NCBI GenBank assembly: GCA_046290815.1
Contig: JBKBUF010000037.1
Location: 1-34,618, forward strand
DNA length: 34,618 bases
From: JBKBUF01 sp046290815
Lineage (GTDB): Bacteria > Bacteroidota > Bacteroidia > Cytophagales > Cytophagaceae
Direction: 5' to 3'
Part shown: one piece after another, positions 1-8,868 of the stretch
Layout: every line of letters begins with the position of its first letter
How positions within the stretch are numbered: the first letter of the stretch is position 1
Notes under the pieces: generated by a model
What the model was told of the DNA's origin: nothing
Seen by the model: only the letters and a program-made list of their open reading frames with translations
Databases searched by the model: none
Position numbers and translations under genes: made by a program

Positions 1-358
1 TCCCCAGTTAAAGGTATAAGGCCCTACTCCACCTGCAGGGGTTAAATTGATCGCTCCTGTATTACCACCGTTACATAATACATGAGTCAAAACTGTACTA
101 CCTGACACCGCCGCCGCCGGTTGAGTTATAGTCGCATTGACTACTGCTGTACAATTATTGGCATCTGTTATTGTTACTGAATAGTTACCTGCAGTAAGTC
201 CTGATCTGTCTTCTGTTGTAATACCACCTCCCCAGTTAAAGGTATACGGACCTACACCTCCTGCCGGTGTTAAATTTATTGCTCCGGTTGCTCCTCCGTT
301 ACATAATACATGAGTAAGAGCTGTACTTCCTGATACAGCTGCTGCTGGCTGAGTTATG
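1..358 (-). repeat. In-frame 228-bp spaced SprB repeat pair inside the adhesin gene
   Basis: Bases 1-130 and 229-358 are homologous with an offset of exactly 228 bp (76 codons). Both encode LTHVLCNGG(N/A)TGAINLTP followed by the same AGGVGPYTFNWG core. The protein sequence is nearly unchanged, while many differences fall at third codon positions. A third, diverged unit (NVSCFGGTNGSVTISSPSGG) lies at about 500-570. The array probably continues past the left edge. Confidence 0.8.
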
Positions 359-2301
359 ACTACGTTGGGTAGATTGGTAACGCATGTAGCATCTGCAGCA
401 TCTCTTATGGAAAGAGTATAGGTACCTGCACTTAATCCATTATATGTAGTAGTTGCTGACCAACCCCCACCATTAAAATTATATTGATATGTACCAGTAC
501 CTCCACCAGATGGAGAGGATATAGTCACAGATCCGTTTGTTCCTCCGAAACAACTAACATTTGTCACAGTAACAGTTGCCGTAGGATTATTATGAACTGT
601 TGCAACCACTGTATGCCTCGGACTTTCACAAGTACCAGATACACCCACCACATAATATGTTTGTGTTGTACTGATACTTAAGTTTAAAGGGTTGGACATA
701 TCATGTCCGCCACTTGGCAGGTACCATCTGTAAGATCCTGTTGACCCTGCAGCAACAAGAGAAATCATCCCGTTGCCACATCGTGAAAGATTTGGGGAGG
801 TCGGAGTGGCAACTGTGGTAATATTGACGGTAACAGGTTGTATAGAGGTAACACAACCTGGTGACAATTGACCTCTGATATAATAAGTACCTGAACTTGT
901 TACAGCAGCTGGAGTAGCTAAAGGATTAGTTCCGGCAGCATCTGTAAAATAAGAGAAGGCAAGACCTGCAGTAGAACCCGCTGTTACAGCAGGAAGAGTA
1001 AGGTCAACAGTATTTACTGTGGTTGTATATTGATTAATCTGGCATATAGTTGCAGGATTTGTAATAACTAAAGAAGGAGTTGGGTTAACAGTTAACGTCG
1101 CTGCATTAGAATTAACAGAAGCGGGACAATTATAAATAATTACCCGATATTGATAGCCATTCATTGATGCAGTTGCCCCATTAACTGTATAAGATGCTGA
1201 CGTAGCGCCTGCTATATTTTGCCATGCTGCACCAGCACTTGTCCTGAATTGCCACTGATAAGTTAAACCTGCACCAGCAGCAGAAACCGAAAAAGTTGCA
1301 TTTGACCCAACGCAAACAGTTGTATTCGCAGGATGCGTGTTAATAGTTGGTGTTGTCCCTGAATTTACATTAACTAATGGATCTATTGCATAATTTGTAT
1401 TAGGATCCCAGGTTGTAACAGGGTTTTTATTTATAGTCAACCCTCCATTAGCGGTAACATTTCCAGCATTCATGGAAAATGTACCATTGGTTACAAAACC
1501 AGCGCAGGATGGACCTGTTCCCTGAATAGTACCACCATTAATTAATGAATTTCCTAAAACTGTTACAAGTGATCCAATTGTCGTAATTCCACTGGAAGTT
1601 TCAAAGGACCCAAATGTTGCACCTCCTGTTATATTTGCTCTTGCAGCTCCATTGTCAACTTTAAACTGTCCTGTTACATTCAAGGTACCATTTGAGTTTA
1701 ATGTACCTTGAATTGCAACGTTAGTAGTTACATTTAAACTACCATTATTTACAAAAGTGGCGTTTGCACTTATGTGTAAACTTGTAAATGTTGCCGTAGA
1801 ACCCGGATGATTTGTAACTAAAGGTGAGCCAGTATTTAATTGAAAACTTGCTGCTGTAAATGTTCCATAATTATTTAAATTTAAACCATCTGATATTGTA
1901 ATATTACCTACAGAAAGAGTACCATAATTATTGTAAACTATACCAGTAGCACCGCCAACTACGAAACTGGTGTTATTCCATGTTCCATAATTATTAACAG
2001 TTAAATTTAATGGACTTCCCCATGTTCCATTTAAAGAACCGTTGAATGTAACTCCACTTTCAACACAAATTGTAATTCCTGTTCTGCCATTCAGGTTTAT
2101 GGTGCCCGTATAAGTTCCGGAGCCTGTTAGGCAAATAGTTCTGTTATTGCCAGTGGCATCACCGGGAAGTGAAATACCTCCGGCAGGTGTTGAGGTTACA
2201 TTGACAGAATTATTACATCCTGTACATGATTGTCCGAATAAGGGGTTGGATTGTAAAAAAAATACAAAAAATGCAACCAGAAGGAGGTAAAGTGCTCTCA
2301 T
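1..2301 (-). CDS. Large secreted adhesin with SprB-type repeats (partial, C-terminus off the left edge)
   Basis: The reading frame stays open for 767 codons from an ATG at 2301 to the left edge. It starts with a signal peptide (MRALYLLLVAFFVFFLQSNP, then LFGQ). Residues ~25-310 are Gly/Asn/Thr-rich with repeated N-G-T/L-N steps suggesting a beta-solenoid. Ig-like/PKD-like modules follow (~315-580), for example around TVCVGSNATFSV and YTVNGATASMNGYQYRV. From ~585 there are SprB-type repeats with core TGAINLTPAGGVGPYTFNWG, twice near-identical 76 codons apart. This matches gliding-motility/T9SS surface adhesins of Bacteroidota. A sorting domain would be expected beyond the left edge and cannot be seen. 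A divergent PorP/SprF gene lies ~0.8 kb away, which fits because SprF-type proteins serve SprB-like adhesins. The family assignment is firm; the role (adhesion or gliding) is inferred. Confidence 0.85.
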   Translation of the reverse strand, partial: MRALYLLLVAFFVFFLQSNPLFGQSCTGCNNSVNVTSTPAGGISLPGDATGNNRTICLTGSGTYTGTINLNGRTGITICVESGVTFNGSLNGTWGSPLNLTVNNYGTWNNTSFVVGGATGIVYNNYGTLSVGNITISDGLNLNNYGTFTAASFQLNTGSPLVTNHPGSTATFTSLHISANATFVNNGSLNVTTNVAIQGTLNSNGTLNVTGQFKVDNGAARANITGGATFGSFETSSGITTIGSLVTVLGNSLINGGTIQGTGPSCAGFVTNGTFSMNAGNVTANGGLTINKNPVTTWDPNTNYAIDPLVNVNSGTTPTINTHPANTTVCVGSNATFSVSAAGAGLTYQWQFRTSAGAAWQNIAGATSASYTVNGATASMNGYQYRVIIYNCPASVNSNAATLTVNPTPSLVITNPATICQINQYTTTVNTVDLTLPAVTAGSTAGLAFSYFTDAAGTNPLATPAAVTSSGTYYIRGQLSPGCVTSIQPVTVNITTVATPTSPNLSRCGNGMISLVAAGSTGSYRWYLPSGGHDMSNPLNLSISTTQTYYVVGVSGTCESPRHTVVATVHNNPTATVTVTNVSCFGGTNGSVTISSPSGGGTGTYQYNFNGGGWSATTTYNGLSAGTYTLSIRDAADATCVTNLPNVVITQPAAAVSGSTALTHVLCNGGATGAINLTPAGGVGPYTFNWGGGITTEDRSGLTAGNYSVTITDANNCTAVVNATITQPAAAVSGSTVLTHVLCNGGNTGAINLTPAGGVGPYTFNWG

Positions 2302-2815
2302 TTTTATCAATTTACTTGATATATTTTAAATACAATATGAAGCTGAATCCTATCGAATTACTTAATAGCAATCCTCTAAAAATTCAATTCTCACCAATTG
2401 CACTATTTTTAAAAACCTGGAGTATTAAAATTTTAAAAAAAACATTACATGCAGGAAATTTAATAATTCTAATAAAGTACTACACTATTTTATATCTCCT
2501 GCAAAGTTACAAAAGGTTTACGAGTGGTTATAAAAATTAGTTTTACGTATGGAAAAACTTAGATGAAATAACTAAAAATACACATGAACATAAAATTACA
2601 GGAGTAAAAAATGTTCATAACCAACCAGAATGTTAATAACAATAAATTGATAAAGTAATTTCATTCTTTTTATCCCGAATAATAATTTAAATTAAAAGAA
2701 TTATATTTGTTCTGGCGATAATTATTAACAACTATTCATTTCCTAAAACTAATATTTTTAATATCCGTATGGGAAATTACATGTTATTAATAATTCTTAC
2801 TTAATCCTTTATTGC
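2302..2815. other. Intergenic region between divergent surface-protein genes
   Basis: This 514-nt AT-rich stretch holds no credible gene. On the minus strand, 2502-2509 reads TAACTTTG, a match to the Bacteroidota -7 element TAnnTTTG, which would give the adhesin gene a ~190-nt leader. On the plus strand, 2702-2709 reads TATATTTG, ~107 nt before the lipoprotein start. Neither has a clear TTG/TTTG -33 element at the expected spacing, so both are weak candidates. A 104-codon open frame at 2226-2540 (+) overlaps the adhesin start and shows no protein-like character. Confidence 0.4.
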
Positions 2816-3094
2816 ATGTACAGGCTGATTGTTTTTTTTTCATTAACCTTTATGCTTTTCTCCTGCGGAAAGGATACACCCAAGCTTTCTTATAAACAGA
2901 ACAGATATCACAGCTCAATAAAACATCATGACAATGTTGACAGGGTTGCTTCTGACAAAAGCAGAAAAAATATGCGAGAACTGAAGAAAGTTAATGACAA
3001 AAATAAAAGCAGAAACCAGGCTCATCTAAAAAGGCTAAATGAAAATAGCTATAAAAATTCCCAAAAGAACGACGCTATTTTTTACTTATACTAA
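2816..3094 (+). CDS. Small basic lipoprotein upstream of PorP/SprF
   Basis: This 92-aa protein begins with a lipoprotein signal (MYRLIVFFSLTFMLFSCGKD; lipobox LFSC, Cys17). The remainder is very polar and rich in Lys, Asn and Ser, with no recognisable domain and no further hydrophobic segment. It ends 8 nt before the PorP/SprF ATG, so the two are almost certainly co-transcribed. The lipid anchor and the tight linkage suggest an accessory of the PorP/SprF pathway, but that is inference. I do not recognise a family. The start is the first ATG after upstream stops and gives an ideal lipoprotein signal length; no Shine-Dalgarno site is visible, as is usual here. Confidence 0.7.
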   Translation: MYRLIVFFSLTFMLFSCGKDTPKLSYKQNRYHSSIKHHDNVDRVASDKSRKNMRELKKVNDKNKSRNQAHLKRLNENSYKNSQKNDAIFYLY

Positions 3095-3102
3095 ATTGAT
3101 CC

Positions 3103-4137
3103 ATGAATTTCCCATATAAGAAATCAGCATTTTTCTTTTTATTTCTGGTGATGTCCGTTGGATCATTTGCACAGGATTTCCAGTTTTCCCAGTTTTATAA
3201 TGTACCATTATATATAAACCCTGCCTTTGCCGGATCCCTTCATAATACTCGTGTTGGTCTACACCAAAGGTTACAATGGCCAAAACTTGATGCCAAATAC
3301 ACTACCTCTGTATTATCAGTAGATCATTATTTTAACGGAGCAAAAAGCGGAGTGGGATTAATGGTTATGCAGGATTTCCAGGGTGGCGGAATGGTCAGTT
3401 CTTCCGAGATACATTTAATGTATTCTTATGAAATGGTTTTAAATAAAAAATTCACCTTCCGTCCGGGAATTCAATTGGGGTATGTTTCCAGAAGGCTTGC
3501 CTATGCCCAGCTAAGATACCCTCACCAATATGATAACGATCAGGGAATGATCTATGCCCAGGATCCGGATATTAACGAACAATGGAATCGGGCCAAAGGA
3601 TATGCAGATGTTGCTGCAGGTGGAATGTTGTATTCTAAAAACTTTTGGTTTGGAGTAGCTTCACATCATTTAAATACACCAAATCAATCATTTCATGCCA
3701 GTAGCGTAAGTAAGTTACATACTAAGGTATCGTTTACCAGTGGATATAAAATAGTCCTCCACAAGGAAGTTTCTATGCATCATGATAAAACAGAATTTAG
3801 TATCACCCCAACTGCTCACTATAAATTTCAGGGCAAATCTGATCAGTTAGACCTAGGTATATACGGTGCATACAATGAATTTCTGGTAGGAATATGGTAC
3901 AGAGGTATTCCAATTAAAAGATACGAAGATTACATCCAGGCCAACGAAAGCACGATCTTCTTTATCGGGTTTAAAGGACAACCCTTCAGATTCGGATATA
4001 GCTACGATTACACAATTTCCAGACTGGTAAGAGCCGGTACAGGAGGATCACATGAATTTAACCTCACATACGTAGTGAATCATAAGAGAGTGAAGAAAAA
4101 GAAAATACTGAAAAGACTGCCTTGTCCATCTTTCTAA
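3103..4137 (+). CDS. PorP/SprF family type IX secretion outer-membrane protein
   Basis: 344 aa with a signal peptide ending GSFAQ (about residue 24), followed by the family hallmark QFSQFYNVPLYINPAFAGSL and alternating beta-strand sequence to the end, as expected of an outer-membrane barrel. PorP/SprF proteins sit in the outer membrane; SprF is needed for surface delivery of the adhesin SprB, and PorP binds the PorK/PorL system. Genomes of this phylum carry many paralogues, often next to the adhesin they serve. The partner here is likely the repeat protein on the opposite strand. The C-terminal tail is basic (HKRVKKKKILKRL), and the length is typical (300-350 aa). The family is certain; which paralogue it is (core PorP or adhesin-specific SprF) cannot be decided. 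Confidence 0.92.
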   Translation: MNFPYKKSAFFFLFLVMSVGSFAQDFQFSQFYNVPLYINPAFAGSLHNTRVGLHQRLQWPKLDAKYTTSVLSVDHYFNGAKSGVGLMVMQDFQGGGMVSSSEIHLMYSYEMVLNKKFTFRPGIQLGYVSRRLAYAQLRYPHQYDNDQGMIYAQDPDINEQWNRAKGYADVAAGGMLYSKNFWFGVASHHLNTPNQSFHASSVSKLHTKVSFTSGYKIVLHKEVSMHHDKTEFSITPTAHYKFQGKSDQLDLGIYGAYNEFLVGIWYRGIPIKRYEDYIQANESTIFFIGFKGQPFRFGYSYDYTISRLVRAGTGGSHEFNLTYVVNHKRVKKKKILKRLPCPSF

Positions 4138-4168
4138 GTATATAGCTCTTATCGAAACCTTATAAAGT

Positions 4169-4202
4169 AAAATAGGCTGCACTAATTAATGCAGCCTATT
4201 TT
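4169..4202 (+). terminator. Rho-independent terminator after PorP/SprF
   Basis: A perfect 13-bp stem (4169-4181 with 4190-4202; core AATAGGCTGCA) has an 8-nt loop and runs into a T-rich tract, starting 31 nt after the PorP/SprF stop. The A-rich left flank lets it act toward the converging lipoprotein gene as well. Confidence 0.85.
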
Positions 4203-4230
4203 TATAAGATCTATTATATCAATTATCTAT

Positions 4231-4443
4231 TTAATGATGTGCTTTATGGTTACTATGGTTATTATGACCATGGTTATGGTTACCATATTGCAATCCGTCA
4301 TAATAATTATGTTTCTTTTTTGCAGTCTTGGTTCCGCACTTGGTGTATTGTGAGTGGACGCTTGCACTGCATGCAGAAAATAAAACAATCAATACCAATG
4401 AGGTTAATACTGATTTTATATTAGTTAAAGTCTTGCACATCAT
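4231..4443 (-). CDS. Tiny His/Asn-rich lipoprotein
   Basis: 70 aa. A hydrophobic signal with lipobox (VLIVLFSAC, Cys25) is followed by a short linker with one further Cys (TKCGTK) and a lysine patch. The C-terminal tail is rich in His and Asn (YGNHNHGHNNHSNHKAHH), with seven His in the last eighteen residues. No domain is recognised. The tail could bind divalent metal (Zn, Ni, Cu), which is inferred from composition only. It lies between convergent PorP/SprF and the PorE-like gene, with its own upstream gap of ~150 nt. Two adjacent ATGs (4443 and 4440) are possible starts. The clean lipobox argues that this is a real gene despite its length. Confidence 0.65.
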   Translation of the reverse strand: MMCKTLTNIKSVLTSLVLIVLFSACSASVHSQYTKCGTKTAKKKHNYYDGLQYGNHNHGHNNHSNHKAHH

Positions 4444-4599
4444 AGGTGTAAAAATAAGGGTTGAACAACAAATACTTTTACTTATACGATTTATCGTTCC
4501 CTAAGGATGTACAATTACCAATATATCTTTTTAACCGAAAATTAATTATAGCTTATCCTTAAAAACAATCTATTCAACCCAAAAAACCATGATATAAAT

Positions 4600-6552
4600 T
4601 TATTTTATATCGTATTCTGTGATTTCAATTTCCGTTCTTCTGTTCAATTGTTTATTGGCAGGACTATCATTAGGTGCTATAGGACGTGTTTTCCCAAATC
4701 CTTTATGGGTAAGCCTGAAAATTTCAATTCCTTTACTGACCAGATAATCATAAACAGACTTTGCTCTGTCCTGGGAAAGCTTCATATTATGCTCATCATT
4801 ACCATCACCGTCGGTATGACCGGATATCTGTATTTTAATATTTTTATGATGCTCTAGAATTTCTACCAATCTTGTAAGCTCGGCTTCTGACTCCGGTCTT
4901 AAAGTAGCTTTATCTACATCATAGAATACATTTCGAAGTATCAGTTTTGTACCCACTTTTAGCTCATCTAAGCAAACTTCATCATCCAATTCGACATAAT
5001 GTTCAAGAAAAGGAATGTCTATGTTCTTGGAGTAAAAGAAATAACCAGGGCTTTCAACCCTTATACCGTAGTTTTTTCCCGCAGGTAGGATAACGATGTA
5101 ATTACCCGAACTGGAATTAGATTGATATGTGCCTAATTCGGCCTGAGTACCCAAATCAATTACGGTTATTTTGGCTGCAATAGGTATATTTCCATTACAA
5201 GCTGAGATTCTTCCCTTCAATACCACAAGCGCTGCTTCTATATCTTTTCTCTCCAACATATAAATATCTTTCTCACCGTATCCTCCTTCTCTTTCGGATG
5301 CAAAATAAGCTCTTTTGTTATCTGCAGACCAAACGAAGAATACGTCATCATCAGCAGTGTTTATAGGATATCCGACATTAACCGGCTCCGTTAAAATAGT
5401 ACCGGTAGCTAGATCAATTTTGCATGAAAAAATATCGAATCCTCCCATTGATTTATGCCCCTTTGAACTGAAATATAATGTCTTTCCGTCAGGGTGGATA
5501 AAAGGTGCATCTTCATCATATTTGGTATTAATCCTAGGACCAAGATTTATAGGTTTGGCATACTCACCATTAGGAAGTTTTCTTGCCATATATATATCTC
5601 TTCCTCCTTCACCTCCTTTTCTGTCGCTTGTAAAAAATATAATTTTCTTATCAGGAGTTACGCTGACATCCGATTCCCAGTATTTGGAATTAATGTTATG
5701 CCCCAGATGTTTGGGTGAAGTCCATTCTCTACCTACAAGATCACTGACATAAATATCTCCATGATTCTCCTTTGACCATCTGTAAATAAACATTTCCTGT
5801 CCGTCAGCAGAAAGCCCTACAGCTCCATCGTGTGACTCTGAATTTATTCCGTTGCCCAGATCAATAGGCGTAGTCCATTTTCCATCCACCTTTGTTGAAA
5901 TATAAATATCTTCATAAAAATGATTATCTACTTCATCTATCTGACCACCGGTACTATTATCCCTTCTTGAAATAAATATTAAGGTTTTTTCATCGGCAGA
6001 AATTGAAGGGTGGTAATCGGGATATCTGGAGTTTACTGTGGGTCCAAGATTTGTAATCTTGACATCCACCGGCTTTTTCATAAGCTCTAAGCCAATTTCA
6101 CAGTTCTCTATTAATCTATCGATCATTTCATGCTGTTCCTTCGCGGCCTGCTTCTTATAGGTTTTGAAAAGACTTAATGCATCCTGAAATCTGTGCCCCA
6201 AATGGTAAGAACATGCAAGATGAAAATCCAGGTCAGGAAATTTAACTCCACCTTTTTTAGCCTTTTCCAAAAACGGAAGTGCCGCAATCCTGTGATCGGT
6301 ATGACTGTAACAAACTCCCACAGAATATGAGATCATAGGATCGTTGGGATAAAGGGAATCTGCCTTAAGAAACAATCGCAAAGCTTTCCTGTATCCGCTC
6401 AAATCACCGGTTTCTGCCATTCTGTACAATTCGGTGGCTTCTTCCACAAGTTTTTTAACCTCCCTGCTCTGCGCATTAACATCAACATTAAAACAAGCAA
6501 AAATTATTAATATAATAATTGCCCTAAGAAATAGATAGTTACAATTTAACAT
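4600..6552 (-). CDS. PorE-like OmpA family protein (TPR, PD40 propeller, CRD, OmpA_C)
   Basis: 650 aa with a signal peptide (to about VNAQ, residue 28). Residues ~30-160 are TPR-like (ALRLFLKADSLYPNDP, GVCYSHTDHRIAALPFLEKA). Residues ~180-430 form a PD40/WD40-like propeller of five repeats with SADEKTLIFISRR-type strands and GG(R/F)DI(Y/F) turns. Residues ~440-520 form a carboxypeptidase-regulatory-like beta sandwich (VLKGRISACNGNIPIAAKI). Residues ~530-650 are an OmpA_C peptidoglycan-binding domain (ISGHTDGDGN, LSQDRAKSVYDYL, NRRTEI). That domain order is the one described for PorE of the Porphyromonas gingivalis type IX secretion system, thought to tie the machine to peptidoglycan. Many paralogues share the architecture, so PorE-like is a family call rather than proven orthology. 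Confidence 0.85.
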   Translation of the reverse strand: MLNCNYLFLRAIIILIIFACFNVDVNAQSREVKKLVEEATELYRMAETGDLSGYRKALRLFLKADSLYPNDPMISYSVGVCYSHTDHRIAALPFLEKAKKGGVKFPDLDFHLACSYHLGHRFQDALSLFKTYKKQAAKEQHEMIDRLIENCEIGLELMKKPVDVKITNLGPTVNSRYPDYHPSISADEKTLIFISRRDNSTGGQIDEVDNHFYEDIYISTKVDGKWTTPIDLGNGINSESHDGAVGLSADGQEMFIYRWSKENHGDIYVSDLVGREWTSPKHLGHNINSKYWESDVSVTPDKKIIFFTSDRKGGEGGRDIYMARKLPNGEYAKPINLGPRINTKYDEDAPFIHPDGKTLYFSSKGHKSMGGFDIFSCKIDLATGTILTEPVNVGYPINTADDDVFFVWSADNKRAYFASEREGGYGEKDIYMLERKDIEAALVVLKGRISACNGNIPIAAKITVIDLGTQAELGTYQSNSSSGNYIVILPAGKNYGIRVESPGYFFYSKNIDIPFLEHYVELDDEVCLDELKVGTKLILRNVFYDVDKATLRPESEAELTRLVEILEHHKNIKIQISGHTDGDGNDEHNMKLSQDRAKSVYDYLVSKGIEIFRLTHKGFGKTRPIAPNDSPANKQLNRRTEIEITEYDIK

Positions 6553-6691
6553 GTATGATACGAAGTATGTGTGTGAAAATATGAAAACGGTGTAATTAAA
6601 GGGATTAATGTTAAAGTTAAGTAAAAAAAAATAAAAAAAAGAACATTTACTCCATGATACAATTAATTCTTATTGAATTATTTAAAGCAAA

Positions 6692-8005
6692 ATGAACAAA
6701 CCAACGACCAGAAGTCAGATTTCATTAAAACAGTCCAAAGCTGATTTCGCTCCACTTGAATCATCAAAAGACCTGGACATTCTTTTGGAAGAAATTGGAA
6801 ATAGCAGATATGTTTTACTCGGGGAAGCTACCCACGGTACCCATGAATTTTACACCTGGAGAACGGCCATCTCCAAAAGATTAATAGAGGAAAAAGGTTT
6901 TAATTTAATTGCCGTTGAAGGCGACTGGCCTGATTGCTACAAAATCAACCGTTGGATAAAAGGGTATAAAGATTCAGGAATTACCATAACAGAGGTGCTA
7001 CAATCGTTCAAAAGATGGCCAACATGGATGTGGGCAAATTATGAAGTTGCAGCCCTTTCAGAATGGCTCAGAGAATATAATTCCAATGGCGCTCATAATA
7101 ACAAAATAGGATTTTATGGACTTGATGTATATAGTCTTTGGGAGTCAATGGAAATACTGGTTGAATACCTGGAAAAAGAAGATCCTAAAACTGCTTCGTA
7201 TTCAAAAGAAGCATTCAGATGCTTTGAACCTTACAGAGAAGAAGATTCTTATGCTAATGCAATTGGTGAATTGGATGAAGGATGCAGAAAAGAGGTGTTA
7301 GATTTACTGCTTGAGGTAAGAAAAAATGCAAAACATTATAATGGAGACAAGGAAGCCGGACTAAACGCAGAAATGAATGCATTGGTAATAAAGAATGCAG
7401 AAAAATATTATACCGCAATGATGTCATTTTCGGAAAGCTCGTGGAATGTACGTGATCAGCATATGGTAGAAACACTTGATCATATTATGAAATTTCATGG
7501 AAGCGATGCAAAGGTCATTGTATGGGAACACAACACACATATTGGTGATGCACGTGCTACTGATATGCACAGAAGCGGCCTTTTAAATGTAGGACAGCTT
7601 GTAAGAGAAAGACATGGAAAAGATGGAGTTTATATAGTTGGGTTTGGAACATATAAAGGTACCGTAATAGCAGGATCAGGCTGGGGTGCGCCTATGAAAA
7701 AAATGAAAGTTCCTAATGCTAAAGAAAACTCTGTTGAAGACATATTACATAATTCATTACCCGAAAATAAACTTTTGATTTTTGGAAGGAATAACAGTTT
7801 GAATAACCGGTTTGAATCATGGCTCGGCCACAGAGCTATCGGAGTTGTATATCATCCTGAAATGGACAAAAGAAATTATGTTTCTACAAAGCTTTCAGAA
7901 AGATATGATGCATTTATTTTTATTGATGAAACTTCGGCTTTACATCCCCTGCATATTGTACCCGATGCACATCTCATACCTGAAACATACCCCTTCAATG
8001 TTTAA
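6692..8005 (+). CDS. Erythromycin esterase family protein
   Basis: 437 aa, full length for the family (PF05139). The catalytic signature LGEATHGTHEFY gives Glu45 and His48, equivalent to Glu43 and His46 of EreB; VEGDWPDCY supplies a further acidic residue (Glu76), and VWEHNTHIGDARATDM gives Glu279, His280 and His283. No signal peptide, so the protein is cytoplasmic. Family members hydrolyse the macrolide lactone in EreA/EreB, but most chromosomal homologues have unknown substrates. Here there is no resistance-island context, only a stand-alone gene divergent from the PorE-like gene. I would not call this macrolide resistance without an assay. Confidence 0.88.
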   Translation: MNKPTTRSQISLKQSKADFAPLESSKDLDILLEEIGNSRYVLLGEATHGTHEFYTWRTAISKRLIEEKGFNLIAVEGDWPDCYKINRWIKGYKDSGITITEVLQSFKRWPTWMWANYEVAALSEWLREYNSNGAHNNKIGFYGLDVYSLWESMEILVEYLEKEDPKTASYSKEAFRCFEPYREEDSYANAIGELDEGCRKEVLDLLLEVRKNAKHYNGDKEAGLNAEMNALVIKNAEKYYTAMMSFSESSWNVRDQHMVETLDHIMKFHGSDAKVIVWEHNTHIGDARATDMHRSGLLNVGQLVRERHGKDGVYIVGFGTYKGTVIAGSGWGAPMKKMKVPNAKENSVEDILHNSLPENKLLIFGRNNSLNNRFESWLGHRAIGVVYHPEMDKRNYVSTKLSERYDAFIFIDETSALHPLHIVPDAHLIPETYPFNV

Positions 8006-8061
8006 TATGAATACCAAAAAATAAATTGAAATCAAATTTAATTAACAGCAAAAATATGGTT

Positions 8062-8706
8062 TTATAAAAAATTCTCTTTTAAAACTTTTTCATCTATATC
8101 ATGCTTTCCATGAAAATTAATAACAGAAATTTCAGGAAATAATTTTTTATATTGATCTAAATTTTTTTTATGGTCATCATATAAAAAAGGATCGTTATCT
8201 CCGTAAACAATATAGATTTTTTTATTCTGTAATTTTTCCATGCTAAAGGCAAAATCTTTATTTAAATCAGGAGGAAATACACCTGCCCAAAGAATTAATT
8301 TATCAAAATCAATTTTACTATGTGTTACCCACCGACAAACAGTTGCAACGCCTTGAGAAAAACCTAATATATTTATTTTTACATCCTTCTTAATTGTAGA
8401 TTTTATTTCTGCCATTAAAATATTGAGATAATTGATGTAATCAGCAATGTCATTCTCCCTTTCTTCCTTTGTCATCCATGAAGCTCCTACCCTTCCGCTA
8501 AATCCTTCCAGGTAAAATTTTGAAAGCGCTTCCGGAGCAACGATCAAATTTTTACCATTATCAAGCACTTCAAACTTTCTGATGAAATAAGGTGCGAGCT
8601 GACCATAGCCATGGCAACATACCCATACAGTTTCAATTTTTTCTGACGGATGACCTAAAAGGCAATATCTGGCGGTTTTAGAAACTTTAACATGAAAGGT
8701 TTTCAC
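8062..8706 (-). CDS. Alpha/beta hydrolase (phospholipase/carboxylesterase-like)
   Basis: The fold is clear: oxyanion segment WVCCHGYGQ, nucleophile elbow LGFSQGVAT, acid region YGDNDPF and a C-terminal His in FHGKHDID. It resembles the esterase/phospholipase branch (PF02230-like) and contains a WMTKEER segment common in Bacteroidota homologues. The frame opens at an ATG at 8772, but the first 22 residues (MYELTVFDFFTGISVLNTIN...) do not look like this fold. A GTG at 8706 gives MKTFHVKVSKTARYCL, a natural N-terminus, so I place the start there. The substrate is unknown. It is the only gene between two plus-strand genes and has no clear terminator. Confidence 0.78.
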   Translation of the reverse strand: MKTFHVKVSKTARYCLLGHPSEKIETVWVCCHGYGQLAPYFIRKFEVLDNGKNLIVAPEALSKFYLEGFSGRVGASWMTKEERENDIADYINYLNILMAEIKSTIKKDVKINILGFSQGVATVCRWVTHSKIDFDKLILWAGVFPPDLNKDFAFSMEKLQNKKIYIVYGDNDPFLYDDHKKNLDQYKKLFPEISVINFHGKHDIDEKVLKENFL

Positions 8707-8848
8707 AGCTTTATTGATAGTGTTTAATACTGAAATCCCTGTAAAGAAATCAAATACAGTTAATTCGTACAAATATAAGCTATAACTTTTTATTACAATG
8801 GTGGTTAATTAGGAGAACAATTTATGTAATTAAAAAAGAAAGCATGGA

Positions 8849-8860
8849 AGGTTTAAACCT
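8849..8860. promoter_or_regulatory. 12-bp perfect palindrome before the DUF2254 gene
   Basis: AGGTTTAAACCT is a perfect 12-bp palindrome ending 8 nt before the ATG at 8869. It could be an operator or chance in AT-rich DNA. It also places an AGG close to the ribosome-binding position, though not a normal Shine-Dalgarno site. Confidence 0.3.
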
Positions 8861-8868
8861 GAAATAAT

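Noticed and set aside
2226..2540. 104-codon open frame on the plus strand
   Set aside because: It overlaps the adhesin start on the other strand and is AT-driven Ile/Leu/Lys sequence with no signal or domain.
5315..5752. 145-codon frame antisense to the PorE-like gene
   Set aside because: It is a shadow of the PD40-repeat coding sequence; the opposite strand has a complete domain series.
6692..8005. Macrolide resistance gene
   Set aside because: The family and catalytic residues fit erythromycin esterase, but chromosomal homologues have diverse unknown substrates and nothing nearby marks a resistance island.
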